Assembly: GCA_009739215.1 (NCBI GenBank)
Contig: VSJF01000001.1
Location: 3,224,001 to 3,288,000 of the forward strand
DNA: 64,000 bases
Reading direction: 5' to 3'
Source of the DNA: Floccularia luteovirens
Taxonomy: Eukaryota; Basidiomycota; Agaricomycetes; Agaricales; Squamanitaceae
Of this stretch, positions 35,230-53,420 are shown piece by piece. Numbering within the stretch: the first letter of the stretch is position 1; every line of letters begins with the position of its first letter. The notes beneath the pieces were generated by a model. It ran no database searches. It was not told the origin of the DNA and saw only the letters and a list, made by a program, of their open reading frames with translations. The translations under genes were made by a program, and so were the position numbers.

Positions 35230-36058
35230 CAGTCATTTACCGCCCATTGAGACATCACTACCCATTGAGACAGTTGCATTTTTTGCATGATTGAGAGGGC
35301 GGATGACCTCAATCTTTTTCATCAATAAAAGTATATACTATAGCTCTATTACCCTTGATTTTGGTGGTGTAATTATGGTTTGACGAAGAGTGGTGTTGCT
35401 AACAATGTCAAAAAAAGTAGCTATTTGATTATTCTGGACTAAATTCACACAAAAAGATGGAAATTTTTTAATAATATTGTTCATTTAGTTAACTTGAAGT
35501 AACATCCAATTTTACAAGCTACAAAATCATGTCGATGATGAATAAGTGCCAGGTGCGGGAGGAGTACTTTATCAAGTGTCACATGACACTTTCTATATTG
35601 GGAACACCAGATCTGTTGCGTCTCATCTGGTGGTTATGAAACTAAAATTGCAAAGGCAGAGGGTCGAAGGCCAGGCTGGACAAAGCCAAAGTTGGAAGGA
35701 CTGAAGAAGGCTGCCCCAAAGCCTAAGAAAGGAGAGGATACAACCAATGATAATGATGAGAGTATGGACAATCACGATTAGATAAAATATGTTACAAATG
35801 GGGTAGAAATTTTACAAATGGAGCGATCAACCTGGGTGATGTGACTGTCTCAATGGCTTGTAAACTAGGTGATAAGGAAAGCTTCGACTGATTTCAAGAT
35901 CTCTCAATTGCACATCTCTCTTTCTGTTCTACAAGGCATGTAACATCTTCTTTACTATGTGTTCAATGATATATCATGGCCGATTTAGGAGAAACTATAC
36001 AAGAAGCTGTACTGAGAGCCAAAACACATTTGGTGTCTCAAAGGGCGGTAAATGACTG
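35230..36058. mobile_element. Tc1/mariner-superfamily remnant with terminal inverted repeats
   Basis: The ends are inverted copies: CAGTCATTTACCGCCC at 35230 and its reverse complement GGGCGGTAAATGACTG ending at 36058, continuing inward for about 25 bases with one mismatch (ATTGAGACA / TGTCTCAAA). Both ends are flanked by TA (35228-35229 and 36059-36060), the target duplication of Tc1/mariner-pogo elements, and CAGT termini fit. Subterminal inverted copies of CATTGAGACAG also occur (about 35272 and 35848). The body is 829 bp, too short for a full transposase, with a coding remnant listed separately. It is non-autonomous but its ends are intact, so it could be moved by a transposase supplied elsewhere. 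Confidence 0.78.
35653..35781 (+). pseudogene. Transposase C-terminal fragment
   Basis: A 42-residue frame reads KAEGRRPGWTKPKLEGLKKA then APKPKKGED ... ESMDNHD and stops at TAG. The GRP...PKL...AAPKP pattern followed by an acidic end resembles the tail of fungal pogo-type DDE transposases. The catalytic part is absent. It lies in the middle of the element at 35230-36058 and supports its classification. Confidence 0.5.
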
Positions 36059-36180
36059 TAATCTTTTTTTATATATAACTGTGATGACTGAGGTATCTCA
36101 GGTCACATGCAGCTAAGTTGATTATGAATTGCAATATATCATATATCCATGGAGTTACGATGTGCACTTACGCATTATTA

Positions 36181-36424
36181 AGTTGTAACTCTGTGTGACT
36201 TAATCCCCCAAATATATGGAAAGCTTTTTTTAAGGACTCGATATTTCGAGTTGATGTAGGATATCATTTATAATTTTGATTAAAAGAAACCATTGGTGTA
36301 CATATAATTAAAAATATGTTGCGCCAATAGTTACTATTGATCACATAAATTCGATATATCGAGTCCTCAAAAAAAGCTTTCCATAAGTTATATATTTTGG
36401 GTATTAAGTCACAGAGTTACAACA
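36181..36424. repeat. Foldback/MITE-like element with long inverted arms
   Basis: The left arm (36181-36255) and right arm (36348-36424) are inverted copies of about 75 bases: TTGTAACTCTGTG...ACTTAAT, TATGGAAAGCTTTTTT and GACTCGATAT appear on the left, and their reverse complements in reverse order on the right. Arm differences are few, so the DNA or RNA could fold into a long hairpin with a loop of about 95 bases. There is no coding sequence. It starts about 120 bases after the Tc1/mariner remnant and ends about 140 bases before the P450 start codon, within its likely promoter. Confidence 0.75.
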
Positions 36425-36565
36425 TGTGAGTTGGCGAGACATGGATGACAACTAGCTTAGTACTATACTGGCAGCTTCACCATTCATCGGAACTTTTATT
36501 TATACCTGCCATGGATTACTCAGATTTTCTAGTTCGCAATCTTCAAATCCTGTTAACTAACCATC

Positions 36566-39189
36566 ATGGAAATACCTCCTGGACCGCGATATATCGCCAA
36601 AAGCTCTCCACCCTTCGTCATCACCTCCACTCTTGCATATGCTCTTTGCAGAATATTGCAACAGCAAGCTGGTATAACGTTTCCAACATGGATATTAATC
36701 ATAATTACTCTGTTGGCAAGACCCATGCTGGTCTTTGGTAAGTTTCGGTACAAACGATACCGTGACCGGCGTGATGCTGCAGCTTTGGGCGCAGTGCAGG
36801 CACCACACGTAGAGTCATCAGGCTTTGCGCTGTTGAAAGCCAGCATCGCCAGCTACAAAACCGGATATCTGGGTAAGTACTATATCAGAATGCACTTGAT
36901 AATACCCTGATATACTGGGCCAGCTGATGTGTTCAATGACTGGCGTGAGCAATATGGCAACACGTACGAACTCCGATTCCCCTCTGAGGACATGGTGAAT
37001 AATGTACAAAATATACCAATGCTTCGATACTGATAAACTATGACAGATTGTGACTGTCGAGCCTGACAATTTGAAAGTAAGGTCTGGTGATAGATTTAGA
37101 GCGACAACTCATATATTATATTACCAATTACAAGGAGATCCTTGCAACCCAGTTCGACTACTTTGTCAAAGGTGGGCTCCAGGCTTTTTACACATTGGAA
37201 TTGAACTTTTAGCTTTGTTAGGACCGGTTGAATTTGACCAGTTTTTCTCCCTATTTGGCACGGGTGTCTTCAATTCAGATGGTATGATCTAAACCATTCC
37301 CTTTCCACATTATACCAATTTGAGACCATGTACAGGCGATATGTGGAAATTCCACAGGTCGATTACCCGTCCATTTTTCAGCAGGGAGCGCATCAGCGAT
37401 TTCGAAATATTTGGAAAACACGCCGATGACGTTCTGATTCAAGCCAAGGATAGACTTGCCGATGGTCATCCAATTGACTTCCAGGTAAAGCTGTTATGAT
37501 TGATAGACGAGATATGTGAACATAATACAATCCAGGATTTGGCTTCTAGATTCACGCTTGACTCTGCCACGGAATTCCTTTTCGGACACGACGTCTGCTC
37601 GATTTCTGCTGGATTGCCTTACCCAGAAAATGCCCCGGTTACCAACTCTCCTGAATTTTTGAACCATCCTTCGAATGCGTTTGTTAAATCATTCGTCGCC
37701 AGCCAGTATCAACTCGCTTTGCGAATCCGAAATGGACCAATCTGGCCGCTTACAGAATTTTGGTCTGATAAAATCAAGCCCCACAGGAAAAGTTATAGAT
37801 GAATTTATTGACCCTGTGTTGGAAAAAGCCATTGCGAGGAAAAGTGCAGGAAAGGTTGTTGATGAGGAGGAATCAGGAAATCTCCTAGATCATTTGATCA
37901 ATAATACTCAAGGTATTTGCATTCATTAATCCTATGATATATTTCTAACCGTATCTGTCAGACACTACTGTCATTAAAGATGAGGTAAATAAATTAGCTT
38001 GGATTCGGCCATGATATATATTAACCCCTTCCCAAAGCTTGTGAACCTCCTTGTTGCTGGACGGGACTCGGTACGTCTAACGAAGTATAGGTCGATTTGT
38101 TTCTGATGATTCGGCACCTAAAAGACAGCATCCATCTTGACATTTGCCTTGTATATGATGGCAGAACACCCCAAAATAACACGACGTTTGCGAGAAGAGA
38201 TCTTGGCCAGAGTTGGACCGACTAATCGACCCACTTATGATGACATGCGTGAGATGAAGTACCTGAGAGCTTTCATCAATGGTGAGTCTATGTCGAATTG
38301 CCTACTCGATAATTTGTTAACGTTTGATCCAGAGGTACTGAGATTATATCCCCCTGTGTATGTCTAATTTATATCCGATTTCCAAAATGAATAACCAAAC
38401 GTACACACCAGGCCATTGAATATTCGGTGCGTTCTGACGTCAACGCCAGACATTTCCGAAATTTTGATTGTTGTATATCAGTATATCAAACAAACCCACT
38501 GTGTGGACGTCCAAAACCCCAGGCTCGAAACCGATATATATTCCCGCGAATACCAAGTGTGTCACATCCCATGTCATAAGAGAATCAAACTGACTTCCGT
38601 GTAGTTGCCTGTATAGCGTCTTCCTGATGCACCGCCGTACAGATCTCTGGGGACCTGACGGTGATTGAGTTCTCCTGTTTTATATCAAGCTAAATAATAA
38701 TATTATCTTACAGCTGAAGAATTTGATCCGGATCGTTTCCTCGATGAACGTGTGCGCAAGTACCTCACACCTAACCCATATATCTTCCTCCCTTTCAATG
38801 CCGGCCCCAGGATATGTTTAGGCCAACAGGTGTGGTTTCTCTCTATCTATGGAATTGGACTTTCACTCACGAGACATTTTTTCGTGGTCCAGTTCGCGTA
38901 CTATGAATCGTCATTCTTCCTGGTTAGACTTTTGCAACAGTTCTCTAAGTTTGCTTTAGCTCAAGATGCGCAACCGCAAGAAACACTCCCTCCCGCAAGT
39001 TGGAAAGGCTGCTCTGGTTCGAAGGGTAAGGAAAAGGTGTGGCCTGGTGTACACGTGACAATATTTGTAAAGGTACTTAAATTTCTGTTTGGCTGTAATG
39101 CTGATTGACCTATTCTATTTAACAAGGGAGGATTGTGGGTACGTATGGAAGAGGCGGAGAGTGCGGAAGATGTTGTAGTGTTGAACTGA
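36566..39189 (+). CDS. Cytochrome P450, CYP63-like
   Basis: Membrane-anchored monooxygenase. N-terminus [20 protein letters not shown], then a hydrophobic anchor ([16 protein letters not shown]). Later: [48 protein letters not shown]-helix [27 protein letters not shown] joined to [14 protein letters not shown] (ExxR as EVLR); [20 protein letters not shown] then [11 protein letters not shown]; heme loop [20 protein letters not shown] with the Cys ligand; and an extended tail ending [20 protein letters not shown] with TGA at 39187-39189. The GPR.CLGQQFAYxE heme loop and [10 protein letters not shown] tail are typical of basidiomycete CYP63 enzymes, several of which oxidise alkanes, fatty acids and aromatics. 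All key residues are present and the frame closes through about 14 introns, including two that require careful phase (38438-38620). Substrate unknown. Confidence 0.92.
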
Positions 39190-40554
39190 AAAGTGAATAC
39201 CTCGAGAAACATTCTTCAGTCCGATGTACCACCAGTCCTGTGTACAACACGACAGCTTTTAAGTACCGTGTCCAACACTTAATATAAGAAGTTGTGATTA
39301 CCCGAGGTGGCATTTCGGCAATCTTTTGCAGTGCAATGACAAGGCTTGGCTGCAGATCTATCACCGTGAAGCAGTGCCAGATTTATATACACGCCCTTCA
39401 ATCGGGGTTCGAGCTTCAATTGTTTTACTTTTGAAGTCAACCCACCTTTGCTACGACAAGATGCTGACATCAGCAATCCAAGTATCTACTTCATTGCTGT
39501 TGCCAACATTCGTTTTCTTTTTTATTCGAAGCCAGCCCCTAGCAGGAGTAAAATATGCATTTTTTTCACAACTTCTATTGCTTTTATTTCGGCCATCCCA
39601 GCTTTTATATATGGTACGTCTCAGAAAACGCAACCAAACCAGTCGAGGGGCAAGGCGTTGCAAGTTATCCTAGCATTGAATCAGGAGGACATTGTTATTG
39701 TATATGGTAAGTACCAATATATCGGTCACTGTATTATGTGCTTGCAGTTGCATAACTTCTGTAGGTACCCCTGATGTTGGAAGTGCTCGTAGTGCAGACG
39801 TTACAATCAACACAGAGGTCTTTTTCACGGCTGACGGCTGACCGGGACCATTGGTACGTATTCTCACATTGAGGATTATCCTGCATGACTCAAAACAATA
39901 TCACTGGAATAGGGTGTCAATTCTTCCTCTTCGTATACCAATTGGGAGCGTGCAAAGTCACTGGCCTAAGGAAACAGCGTTAGGGAAACTACTGAATTCA
40001 CAACAGAGCAGTTGGGTAATGTTCTCAGTGGGCGAGAAAGTCTGCCAGCTAATTCACATCTAGTCAGTGATATCTATAGTCATATACATAAGGTAAGTTT
40101 TCTTCCATAACGTGAAAAAGGAACTAATCAATGATTACAGGGCCATGTTCTGTCTATCCACTCCAAGGCATTACCGGATTTTATTCATTTTGGTAGGTGA
40201 CGTTCTGCATCTGGCGTAGTTAAGGAGAATATTTCCGACAATCAGATGCTGTGTGAATATGCAGGATGTTACGTTCTTGTTTGACCTATGTTTATTGAAT
40301 TCTTATTTTTCATTAGAAGTGCGTAGAATTGTGTATTCGTCCGCTCTGGAAAAGCTCAACGGGTGTCAACACATCTTGCCACTGCATTAAGCTGCACCAA
40401 CGTTATTAGCAATTTGATACGATCGTGTGCGCATTTTACAAATCTCAGAGTAGTCTCGAAAGAGACAGTTCATGCAATCACATAACATCTGGGCTCGTTT
40501 CACATTATTTTTTGGTTTTATGGTAAGAGAATGGTCATGGTACATGCTTACACT
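39190..40554. other. Degenerate region ahead of the helicase remnant
   Basis: One frame with a plausible intron reads KALQVILALNQEDIVIVY joined to GTPDVGSARSADVTINTEVF then stops. It might be part of the same dead gene as the helicase fragment downstream, but I could not match it to a helicase domain. The rest shows no coding character. No tRNA or repeat was found. Confidence 0.3.
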
Positions 40555-40950
40555 GTTGGCGGTGTCTCGTTCATCAATATCCACCACCACATCTGTGACA
40601 TTGAAAATTCATTGCTTCGTCTGGGAGGTAATCACTTCGACTAGGCTGTCTAAGAGTAATTTGGGCCAGATCATGTTGATCGCCCGTATATTACCCATGA
40701 TAACGACCCCAAAGCCAGGTGTAGAAGTCGGTGTGAGGGAGTTGTTGACAAGCTTGAAAGTCACTGTTCTGTCTCCTTATACATAGCAGATTGAAGGTCT
40801 CCGCCAACATTTGCCTTCTACAACCACATCTTCTACTGTAGATTTTTATCAAGGACGAGAGAGTGATATTATCATTTTTTCGGCAGTCCGTTGCAATGCT
40901 GAAGGGGATGTAGGCTTTCTTGGTGACCCTCGGAGATTGAATGTTAAGCA
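40555..40950 (+). pseudogene. UPF1-like superfamily 1 helicase fragment
   Basis: The segment [20 protein letters not shown] then [20 protein letters not shown] then [12 protein letters not shown] is the motif V (TVDxxQGRExDIII) and motif VI start (DPRRLNVALTR) of UPF1/NAM7-type helicases. Just upstream SPYT-stop-QIEGL replaces the usual TPYxxQ, the stop being TAG where CAG (Gln) is expected. Further upstream is VSFINIHHH, like the xFxNV region before motif IV. The match ends at LNV, where motif VI is cut off and the dispersed repeat (copy 3) begins about 25 bases later. Walker A and B motifs were not found. It is a dead 3' fragment. Confidence 0.65.
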
Positions 40951-40974
40951 CTTTTGGGTTTGATAATTATTGGC

Positions 40975-41080
40975 GACCGAAGTACGGTGTCTACCAACTT
41001 ATTATGGAAAAGGGCTTTGGATTCATGTGTAGAAGTTGTTGAATTAACAAGTAGCACATAGGTTAATAGTGGTACAGAAG
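40975..41080. repeat. Dispersed repeat, copy 3
   Basis: Shares CCAACTTATTATGGAAAAG, ATTCATGTGTAGAAGTTGTT and CACATAGGTTAA with copies 1 and 2, but lacks their left part. It directly follows the truncated helicase motif VI and ends about 160 bases before the ISWI start codon. Confidence 0.65.
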
Positions 41081-41238
41081 ACCCCAGTACTCGGTACATT
41101 GTATACTGTTGAAAGTCTCTGAAAAACTTCGTTTATTTATTTACATAATTATAAATATTTATTTTAGAAAACCACTTGCTAACGCGTCGAGTCACAAAGT
41201 CACAAGCATTTCCCTTCATAAATTATCACTTGTTCACC

Positions 41239-45721
<4,483 letters not shown>

Positions 45722-45976
45722 TGTTGTCATGTATTCTTGTGATCAATATGTAATTGCCAGCAGACGAATCTTTAGAAACTGGCCGACGCCCTTGTATTAT
45801 CCTAATGGTTAATTCGCTATCTAGAAATTTACAAGTACATAATGCATACAGTTTTGTTTTGTGTTTTATGTTTTCCAAAGAGAATCATATGATTTGATTA
45901 CATAAGTGCACGCCAATCGCGTCTTTTTTGAATTTAACCGCAATATTTTGAATCTTGATTCTTGCTCTCCAACAAA

Positions 45977-48083
45977 ATGTCTCAAACTCCAGTTTTTGTG
46001 ATGAGTATGTCCAATCAACCAGAATACTAGCTTCTGCTTACTTTACTACAGACACGGCGCCTGAACGTCAGTCCGGGCGGAAAGCCCAGATATCAAATAT
46101 TACTGCGGCGAAGGTGCTTGATCAATGATATTTCACTGTTGAATGTGACAATAATATTCTGTAGACTGTAGCAGATGTCATTAGAACATGTCTAGGCCCA
46201 AAAGCTATGTTGAAAATGATTTTGGATCCGATGGGAGGCATCTTGTGCGTGAGCACTGCTTTGGAGAGTAGTAAACTCGAACTTGACCATACCCCAGATT
46301 AACGAACGATGGGAACGCTATCTTGCGCGAGATCGATGTGGCACATCCTGCGGCGAAGAATATGATTGAACTTAGCCGGACTCAGGATGAAGAATGTGGA
46401 GATGGTACAACGAGCGTAATCATTCTAGGTGCGAGGTTTTTTTTCTTTCACAATTCAATTATTCCCTTATGCAGGCATAGCTGGAGAGATTTTAGCGCAG
46501 TCGCTGTCCCAGCTTGAGCGCGACATTCACCCTGTTGTTATCATTTCTGCGTACAATAAAGCTCTCAAGGAAGCTCTAGAAATCATCAAGCGAATATCGA
46601 TTCCAATAGATATCAACAACGATAATGATATGCTCTCTTTAATAAAAACGTCAATCGGAACAAAATTTGTTGCTCGTTGGTCGGATCTTATGTGCAAACT
46701 TGCGTTACAAGCTGTGCGCACGGTTTCACAAGACGATGGCTCAATGAAGACTGTCGATATAAAGCGATATGCTCGTGTTGAAAAGATCCCTGGTGGAGAA
46801 ATCGAAGAGAGTACAGTTTTGGATGGAGTAATGTTGAACAAGGACATCACCCATCCGAACATGAGACGACGAATAATCAATCCAAGAATTATATTGCTCG
46901 ATTGTCCTTTAGAGTACAAGAAAGGGGAGAGTCAAACAAATATGGAGTTTTCGAAGGAAGGGGATTGGCAAAGAGCGCAAGATATCGAGGAAGAGCAGGT
47001 TAAAGAGCTTTGTAATAGGTTGTTGGAATTCAGTCCGGACTTGATCATCACTGAAAAGGGAATCTCTGGTATGTGTAAATTTCTCTCTCCCATTTCAAGT
47101 ATGCTCACTATGATTAGATCTCGCACAGCACGTATTCGAAAAAAATAACGTGTCCTCAATACGAAGGGTCAGAAAATCTGACAACAACAGAATTGCTCTC
47201 GCAGTTGGTGCTACTATTGTAAATCGAATTGAAGACATACGGGAGTCAGATGTAGGAACGAATTGTGGCTTGTTTAACGTCGAGAAAATAGGCGATGAGT
47301 ACGCGTTCTTACATTTTACATGTTCGCATACCTGAATCGTTTTTCATAGGTATTTCACTTTCCTAACCGAGTGTAAGAACCCAAAAGCATGCACTATAGT
47401 GCTTCGTGGACCGTCAAAAGATATCTTGAATGAGATCGATCGTAATCTTGCTGATGCAATGTCAGTCGCACGTAATGTCGTATTTAACCCTGTCTTGGCT
47501 CCAGGAGGTGGAGCCACGGAGATGGCGATCAGTGTAGGGCTCCATCAAAAGGCACGAGGGATCGTAGGTGTTGAAGGCTGGCCTTTCAGAGCTGTTGCAG
47601 ATGCCATGGAGGTAATTCCGCGGACGCTCGTTCAGAATAGTGGCGGGAATGCTATCCGTGTGTTAACCGAATTACGCGTATGTGTGGCCTTTAAGAATCA
47701 TTATATCACTCCTTTTGAAAAGAAAAAAAAATTGTCTAGGCAAAGCACGCTAACGGGGAGAATTCTTGGGGTGTCAATGGTGATACAGGGACAGTGGTAG
47801 ACATGAAAAAGTATGGCCTGTACGAGTCAGTCCAGCGTCAAGGTGAGGAAAAATTTTGTTCGCTATGAAACATAAGCCTCATTTTGTCACAGATACAAAC
47901 CTTTAAAACAGCTGTTGAGGTTAGTAAAATTCTTATTATGACTGGTGTTATTTCATTCCGATTATCTGACAGGCTGCGCGCATGCTTTTGCGAGTGGATG
48001 ATGTTGTACAAGCTGTGCGCAAAGATAAAGAACAAGGACAGGGTGGACCAAGTGCTCCACCAGAGGAAGCAATGGAAGGTTAA
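45977..48083 (+). CDS. CCT3: T-complex chaperonin CCT subunit gamma
   Basis: One of eight subunits of the cytosolic TRiC/CCT chaperonin that folds actin and tubulin with ATP. MSQTPVFVM is followed by NTAPERQSGRKAQISNITAA, TCLGPKAMLKMILDPMGGI, LTNDGNAILREIDVAHPAAK, DEECGDGTTSVIILG (nucleotide-binding GDGTT), later LLDCPLEYKKGESQTNMEF then S (gamma-specific), LIITEKGISDLAQHVF, IRRVRKSDNNRIALAVGATI, VLRGPSKDILNEIDRNLADA, LAPGGGATEMAISVGL, NSGGNAIRVLTELR and MLLRVDDVVQAVRKDKEQGQ then GGPSAPPEEAMEG; TAA at 48081-48083. Length is about 555 residues, as expected. One oddity: at 47841-47844 the exon end CAAGGTGAGG has one G too many to keep frame with the following exon (IQTFKTAVE) through a canonical donor. 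An upstream gtccag donor at 47830 would restore frame but lose four residues. Confidence 0.94.
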
Positions 48084-48226
48084 AATATGGATTTCCCTTG
48101 TATCATAGACCATCTTATCAAATGAAATCATTTTATAATTCACATGTTTCTTCTACCCTTTTCAACACGTACATTTACTATCAACACATGGTGCCTTTTG
48201 ACTGTAATTACTTCACTGATATCTCT

Positions 48227-50249
<2,023 letters not shown>

Positions 50250-51296
50250 ATTTCAAGTCGACTGTTAGAAGTTGGAGTGAACACTTGAGTGTGTGTGCTG
50301 ATAGCTATGAGTGAGATGCTTTTATACGTTTCGGAGACCACATTGTTGTTTTTTCAATATTTTTGCCAAGATGATAAAATTTTGGAGATGTCGATATGAA
50401 CGGCTTCCTGATAGTTCTGGAGCAGTGTCATCAGCAGTTGAGACAACAAAAAAAATCACGAGTAACACCGTCAGCATGTTTGAAAATAAGGAATACGAAC
50501 GTACATTCAAGTTGTGCACATGCAAACGCTTCTATGCTAAACCTAAACGGACATCTTCCTGCGGCAGCTACAAAATAAAAAGGTTGTGATATACTAATAG
50601 AGGTCAGCCATGCGTGAAGGTCTCTGCAGTTGACCTGAACGTTGTCAGGTGTTAGGCCCGGCTGCCTGAGCCGGAAAACAGGATAAAGAAACCGGTATTG
50701 GAGTTAAGCATGGAGATGGACAGAATTTCGGTGAATCATGATAAATCAGTTGTTGCACCCTTGGCGTTACATTTGAGAACTATGGTGAATTCAGATTCTC
50801 TCGTGGCACCTGCCGGCATGCTATGCTTCTGATAATCATTTGGCAATGATATTCTGTGCAATCTTATCATGGGAGACGTGTCAGTATCGTATATCAGAGA
50901 TTGTGATTCACAATAGCTCTTGGCAAACAAATACAATGAGTCTCTGCTTCTCTGACCTCGCGTTTGTTCTAAACTTCTTTGGTTCTTCGCACACTTCCGG
51001 GGTGTTTTCTGTAAGCATTTTAACACTGTCAGCTGCAGCTTGCTGTCAACACTTGATCAGATGACACTGTTTGCTCCTTCCGAAAGACGAATCAAGGTCG
51101 TTTTCGTACAATATAGCCATGTTTATGAATAGCCCTTCGGGGACACATATCATCATAAAGATAGAAGTCCTGCTCCTGTACTATTACAAAGGAAACTTAT
51201 GACAAACTCATACATAGATAATCAATGATTTTAGAATGAAAGGCATACAAAGGGAAAGGCAAACCCCCGACCAATATGGCGAATTCTATAGTGAAA
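50250..51296. other. Intergenic; protease promoter and unassigned sequence
   Basis: The first part should be the promoter of the protease. Further right, frames of 60-96 codons overlap each other and resemble nothing. No repeats seen. Confidence 0.45.
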
Positions 51297-53420
51297 TCAG
51301 AATTCAAACTCCTTCACTTTTACGGGTGTCTTCATGTCCCAGTCTGAAGATTGGTCCTGATTGTTAAATAGCTCAAGTGTGAAATTCGAAGAAGATAATG
51401 CCTCTTCAGCGCGTACTGTGCCGCCATTTAGAATAAGATCATAAAATGGAAATAGTATCAGAAACTTACGATATTCTGCATGACCTTTTCCGAACTGTAG
51501 TCTACATATCACTCCAAGAACCATGCTGGAAATGATGAGAATCAAAGATGCGGTCACAAAACAGGCCATGAATGGCCATTGAACAAATGTCCTGCGTAGC
51601 GTTGTAAAATGAGCGACTTGAATTGAGTAGGTTTCGAAAAATATTACCATCGATACACTTGCGAATAGAACATGAGAAGCCATCCAGCTGTCAAGATGAA
51701 TCCAATGACAAGGAAACCCAACATCATTTTCTTAATTTCATTCCGGATTGCGTGCCATCCCTATTGGATGTCGTTAAATGATGTGTAGTCATTAGGAGTT
51801 CTCGTGACTAACCAATGCGATCCAGGGTAGAAGAAGCTATAAAAAAACAAGTTTGTATGTAACAGATACGAAATATAAAAAGTTCAGATACGCACAATTG
51901 TAGTGCTTATAACAAGGGCTTGATAGATGTTCGTGTGCAAGGAAATATTTTTAATTGCAGTGTTAACGACAACATCAACCCAGAGCCCCATGGCAGCAAC
52001 CAAAACAAATACTTCCATCTGAAGGCAAACCATGACTGCCATGAAATACTGATTAAACCGTTTCAGGTCGCCAGATTGAATTATAAATCTCTAAAACTAC
52101 CTTGATGATCCTGTTGATGTGTTTTGGAGCTCCTATACATGTGAAAGAACGAGTGCTATAATCCTGAAATGTAGATGGTGGGTAACGTTGGGAATAATTG
52201 TTAAACGTCGTCAAACTTACTTTAAGAAGTTTTAGCGACAACGCGGACATGAGAAGGAGTGCAATCATGTTCAAAATCATATCAGTCATCTATTCAAAAA
52301 AAGTGGCGCTTTAGAAGTATCCTTCGTTTGATGGGCTCACGCACTCCAAACGCAATCAACTTGGTAAAGTACGTCTGTAATATTTGCAGAGAACATGGGC
52401 TTCCTGGATCTACAAGCAGTTCTCGGAAAATACTTTGATCGCGACCAGTGCGCCAAGTTAGATATATCGACCAAGCTGTTATGATAGAGCGTGTGAAGAA
52501 AACAGCGAGTCTGAGAGGTTTGTTGAAGCAAAATTTTTGATTTTTGAATCAAACATACGCACATGTGAGGGACTGAATTTCGGATGATGGCGTAGAAAGA
52601 GATCCCAACGAGCCATATGTGCAGAAAAATGAATGTCAAATTTTCACGCTCGTAGTTCCTTAACCTAGACACAATTCAGGATTGTTTGTAAGCTCAAGTC
52701 ATAAAGGTTGGAATGAAGGCGAATCACGGACATTTGTGAGGGAAGTAGGAAGACTTGACTGCATTGCTCAGAGAGCCTTGCAACTGGCTGGCCTTTGGCA
52801 TTAATCTCTACACCATCAGGTAGCCCTGCATCGGAAAAAACTGTGGTAATTTCCACATCTTTTTTTGATTGGAGTGCTAGCTGGAGTATAAGAGGGTTAG
52901 TAATAAGTTTTAGCACCTAGAGTCAGTGTTGGCATACCATCTATTACCATTATTATTATAGATGTGAGGTTTGCTCAACGGTTTAGCCGAAAGTTCCATG
53001 GGTTGTTAAGTTTACTTACCTCGACTGTGGTGACACCTGCTGGATTCTGGGATGTGTTAGAGGGACTAGAAAACACCTCTGTGCAGCTGTCGCGCTGTTT
53101 GCCAAATGGGATATCGGAACAAACATAGAGATGAAGTTTTCCTTTTGAACCCTGAAGCCAAGTGATTGTAGAATCGGGAATTTCTGCCTTCTGAACGATG
53201 GCTGAGGTTATAGAGTGGAACTCCGAATTCACGGAAAGCAGAAAAGATTGGGAAATGCCTTGAGAGATACAGAAGAAGAAGCTGGCTATGATGAAAGAAG
53301 TCGCGACACGATTTACGGTGGCGCGGGATAGCTAGCAACTAATCAATTGTCCTGATGGGTGCAGTAAGCGAGAAGTGAACATACTACCAATTTCAATTTC
53401 CTGATCAGTTGTGAAGTCAT
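51297..53420 (-). CDS. Multi-pass (about 7-helix) membrane protein, unnamed Agaricomycete family
   Basis: Start MTSQLIRKLKL; a 56-bp intron joins LSRATVNRVATSFIIASFFF then CISQGISQS, giving a signal peptide or first helix. The ectodomain has Cys-containing segments ITWLQGSKGKLHLYVCSDIP, QRDSCTEVFSS, then ITTVFSDAGLPDGVEINAKG then QPVARLSEQCSQVF. Membrane helices follow: FIFLHIWLVGISFYAIIRN, LNMIALLLMSALSLKLLKVS, YFMAVMVCLQMEVFVLVAAM, MMLGFLVIGFILTAGWLLMF, WPFMACFVTASLILIISSMV then LGVICRLQFGKGHAEYL. The ending is DWDMKTPVKVKEFEF with TGA at 51297-51299. The ectodomain (LPDG..xxxxGQPVARLSExCxQVF) and LGxxCRLxFGKGL..YL signatures belong to a well-populated basidiomycete membrane family of unknown role; topology suggests a receptor- or transporter-like protein, which is inference. 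About 500 residues, many short exons. Confidence 0.78.

Noticed and set aside
46527..46919. Minus-strand open frame of 130 codons
   Set aside because: Entirely antisense to well-conserved CCT3 coding sequence.
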